DNA of 64,000 nucleotides, taken from contig NZ_FXAX01000001.1 in the NCBI RefSeq assembly GCF_900177805.1, positions 868,001 to 932,000 of the forward strand, written 5' to 3'. Position numbers and translations under genes: made by a program. This DNA comes from Fibrobacter sp. UWB13 (GTDB taxonomy: Bacteria > Fibrobacterota > Fibrobacteria > Fibrobacterales > Fibrobacteraceae). Below, in pieces: positions 62,900-64,000 of this stretch. The notes beneath the pieces were generated by a model. The model saw only the letters and a list, made by a program, of their open reading frames with translations, was not told where the DNA came from and did no database searches. Position 1 is the stretch's first letter; every line of letters starts with the position of its first letter.

Positions 62900-63541
62900 C
62901 TATTTTCCAAGAATCAAGCAACGATTTGGAATATCCAGCAAGACCTTAAAATGACGAAGCCATTCGTACCCGATAATGCCATCTACATTACATTGTTCCA
63001 TTGCAGCTTCTATCGAATCCTTAGGGACACCATAATTCACGTCGATAGGAGATTCTGTTCCACATTCCGTTGGCAAAGAATAAATATCAGTTTCAAATTC
63101 CTTTTCTTCCCCGATAAAGAAATCCTTTATCTTACCAGCATAAGTCCCTTGAATCACAATACTCTTTGCCAAATAACTTGTTGCAGCTCCAGTATCCAGC
63201 AGCATCTTCCGTTTTTCGCCACCAATCTTTAAATATATAGCAAATAGACCACCTACCAAAGGAATCAAATCATATTTAGCTATCGGCGAATCAACTGTAA
63301 TATTTTCCCCAAACACAAGTTCGTTTTTCGGATAATCAATGAATACCCGCTGAGATATCGAATCCATTCCTAAAATTTGGTCAACGGTCGGGTCAACGAA
63401 CTTATTGACTTTAGGAAAAATCTCCCCCTGAACATCCTGCTCAGCAGAAATCGTTCGAACGCACCCTGTATCCAAAAGAACAACCCTTGCACCATCCTTA
63501 TAGACGATGCACCCTCTTTTTATTTCAAAATTGTATTTCAT
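62900..63541 (-). CDS. Double retropepsin-like aspartic protease domain protein
   Basis: 213 aa from the ATG at 63541 (AGAGGT upstream). Two halves each carry the aspartyl-protease signature: VLLDTGCVRT (Asp24) and MLLDTGAATS (Asp116). Each is followed by the family's closing motif: QILGMDSISQRVFIDYPKNE in the first half, GIIGYEWLRHFKVLLDIPNR in the second. The first half is compressed, with only about 35 residues between the motifs and little room for a flap; the second is full length. No signal peptide. Retropepsin-like proteins usually dimerise to form one active site; here both halves could pair within one chain. Substrate unknown. Confidence 0.82.
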   Translation of the reverse strand: MKYNFEIKRGCIVYKDGARVVLLDTGCVRTISAEQDVQGEIFPKVNKFVDPTVDQILGMDSISQRVFIDYPKNELVFGENITVDSPIAKYDLIPLVGGLFAIYLKIGGEKRKMLLDTGAATSYLAKSIVIQGTYAGKIKDFFIGEEKEFETDIYSLPTECGTESPIDVNYGVPKDSIEAAMEQCNVDGIIGYEWLRHFKVLLDIPNRCLILGK

Positions 63542-63618
63542 GTTTACCTCTTTTATAAAATTGCAATTTTCCAACAATTTCTATTAAGTTAATAAAAAAA
63601 TACCTCTACCCCGCCTCT

Positions 63619-64000
63619 CTACTCATCATCTTCGTCAAACATTTCATCATTTTCGGCAATCATATCATCATCGTTATCAAACATATCCTCTTTATCTATA
63701 ACATTTGACATATCCCACTGACTGATGTCGCCTTTGAATTTTGAATATTGAAACATGCCGCTCATTTCCGTTACGTTAGACACATTCCATTGACTGATAT
63801 CGCCATTAAATTCGGAATTCTGAAACATATTTTTCATATTCTTCACATGAGATACATCCCAATGGCTAATATCGCCATTGAACTTAGACCATTCAAACAT
63901 GCCATACATATCTTTCACATTTGACACATTCCATTTACTAATGTCACCGTTGAATTCAGAGACCCAAAACATACCCATCATATTAGTCACGTTTGATACA
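63619..64000 (-). CDS. DUF285/BspA-like repeat protein, 5' end beyond window
   Basis: The frame runs off the right edge, so about 126 residues of the C-terminus are seen. Five 24-residue units (FNGDISKWNVSNVKDMYGMF type) are followed by a strongly acidic tail (DNDDDMIAENDEMFDEDDE). The same family as the gene at 59560 but with a different tail. The visible part begins within a VSNVTNM repeat. Confidence 0.88.
   Translation of the reverse strand, partial: VSNVTNMMGMFWVSEFNGDISKWNVSNVKDMYGMFEWSKFNGDISHWDVSHVKNMKNMFQNSEFNGDISQWNVSNVTEMSGMFQYSKFKGDISQWDMSNVIDKEDMFDNDDDMIAENDEMFDEDDE

Noticed and set aside
59560-64000. Regular 72-bp DNA repeats that could suggest a CRISPR or satellite array
   Set aside because: They encode the 24-residue DUF285 unit in frame, have no spacers, and vary at codon positions as coding repeats do.

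Overview
This 64-kb window is bacterial chromosome, almost certainly from the genus Fibrobacter (phylum Fibrobacterota). Two tandem lipoproteins carry the FISUMP domain (Fibrobacter succinogenes major paralogous domain). The lexA promoter contains a perfect match to the LexA box I recall for F. succinogenes (TGC-N-C-N4-GTGCA). Secreted proteins have Ser-rich linkers, and DUF285/BspA-like repeat proteins, CotH and PCMD proteins are present. There is one tRNA, no rRNA, no CRISPR array and no recognisable intact insertion sequence. Most of the window is ordinary housekeeping chromosome.

Layout. 1-2.3 kb: a CotH-like protein cut by the left edge and a small membrane protein. 2.4-2.8 kb: a dense run of short perfect hairpins beside tRNA-Pro(TGG). 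2.9-8.3 kb: lexA, a Lys/Ala-rich zinc-ribbon protein with a secreted cyclophilin, lepA, and a signal peptidase I homologue with an altered active site. 8.6-14.2 kb: a DUF2062-DUF1015 fusion and two FISUMP lipoproteins. 14.3-18.7 kb: an overlapping three-gene DUF4160 module, a Gre factor, TatD, and an EAL phosphodiesterase with a degenerate GGDEF domain. 19.4-20.8 kb: gdhA with twin operator-like dyads. 21.2-29.3 kb: a lipid or polyketide locus. One strand carries ACP, a fused KS/chain-length-factor-like protein, ketoreductase, dehydratase, PlsC-type acyltransferase and a patatin-like protein. The other strand carries fabD and an acyl-CoA carboxyltransferase. 29.4-38.5 kb: a small membrane ORF, an inositol-phosphatase-family gene, an FGE-like lipoprotein, rplU-rpmA, a GH2-like protein, proA and hisI. 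38.6-41.7 kb: a 50-aa hydrophobic ORF, an AbiEi/AbiEii toxin-antitoxin pair, a small basic ORF and a lipoprotein. 41.8-48.5 kb: a tight tilS-ftsH-folP-cdaA-FGE-like operon plus a small lipoprotein. 48.6-56.1 kb: a polar amino-acid ABC transporter with an apparently circularly permuted binding domain, three envelope/secreted proteins and an ABC-F ATPase. 56.3-64 kb: an M15-like peptidase, a tandem AAA+ ATPase, two DUF285 repeat proteins (one cut by the right edge), two unknown genes and a double retropepsin-like protein.

The best candidates for something undescribed are: (i) the compact ACP / KS-CLF fusion / KR / DH / acyltransferase / patatin operon, whose second KS half has lost its catalytic residues; (ii) the ABC permease fusion in which the two binding-protein lobes appear in swapped order; (iii) the hairpin array with copies of the tRNA-Pro 3' end; (iv) the signal peptidase homologue with Arg at the catalytic Lys position; and (v) in-frame capture of dispersed intergenic repeats inside tilS. 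All functional statements rest on motif recognition by eye. No database search was possible.
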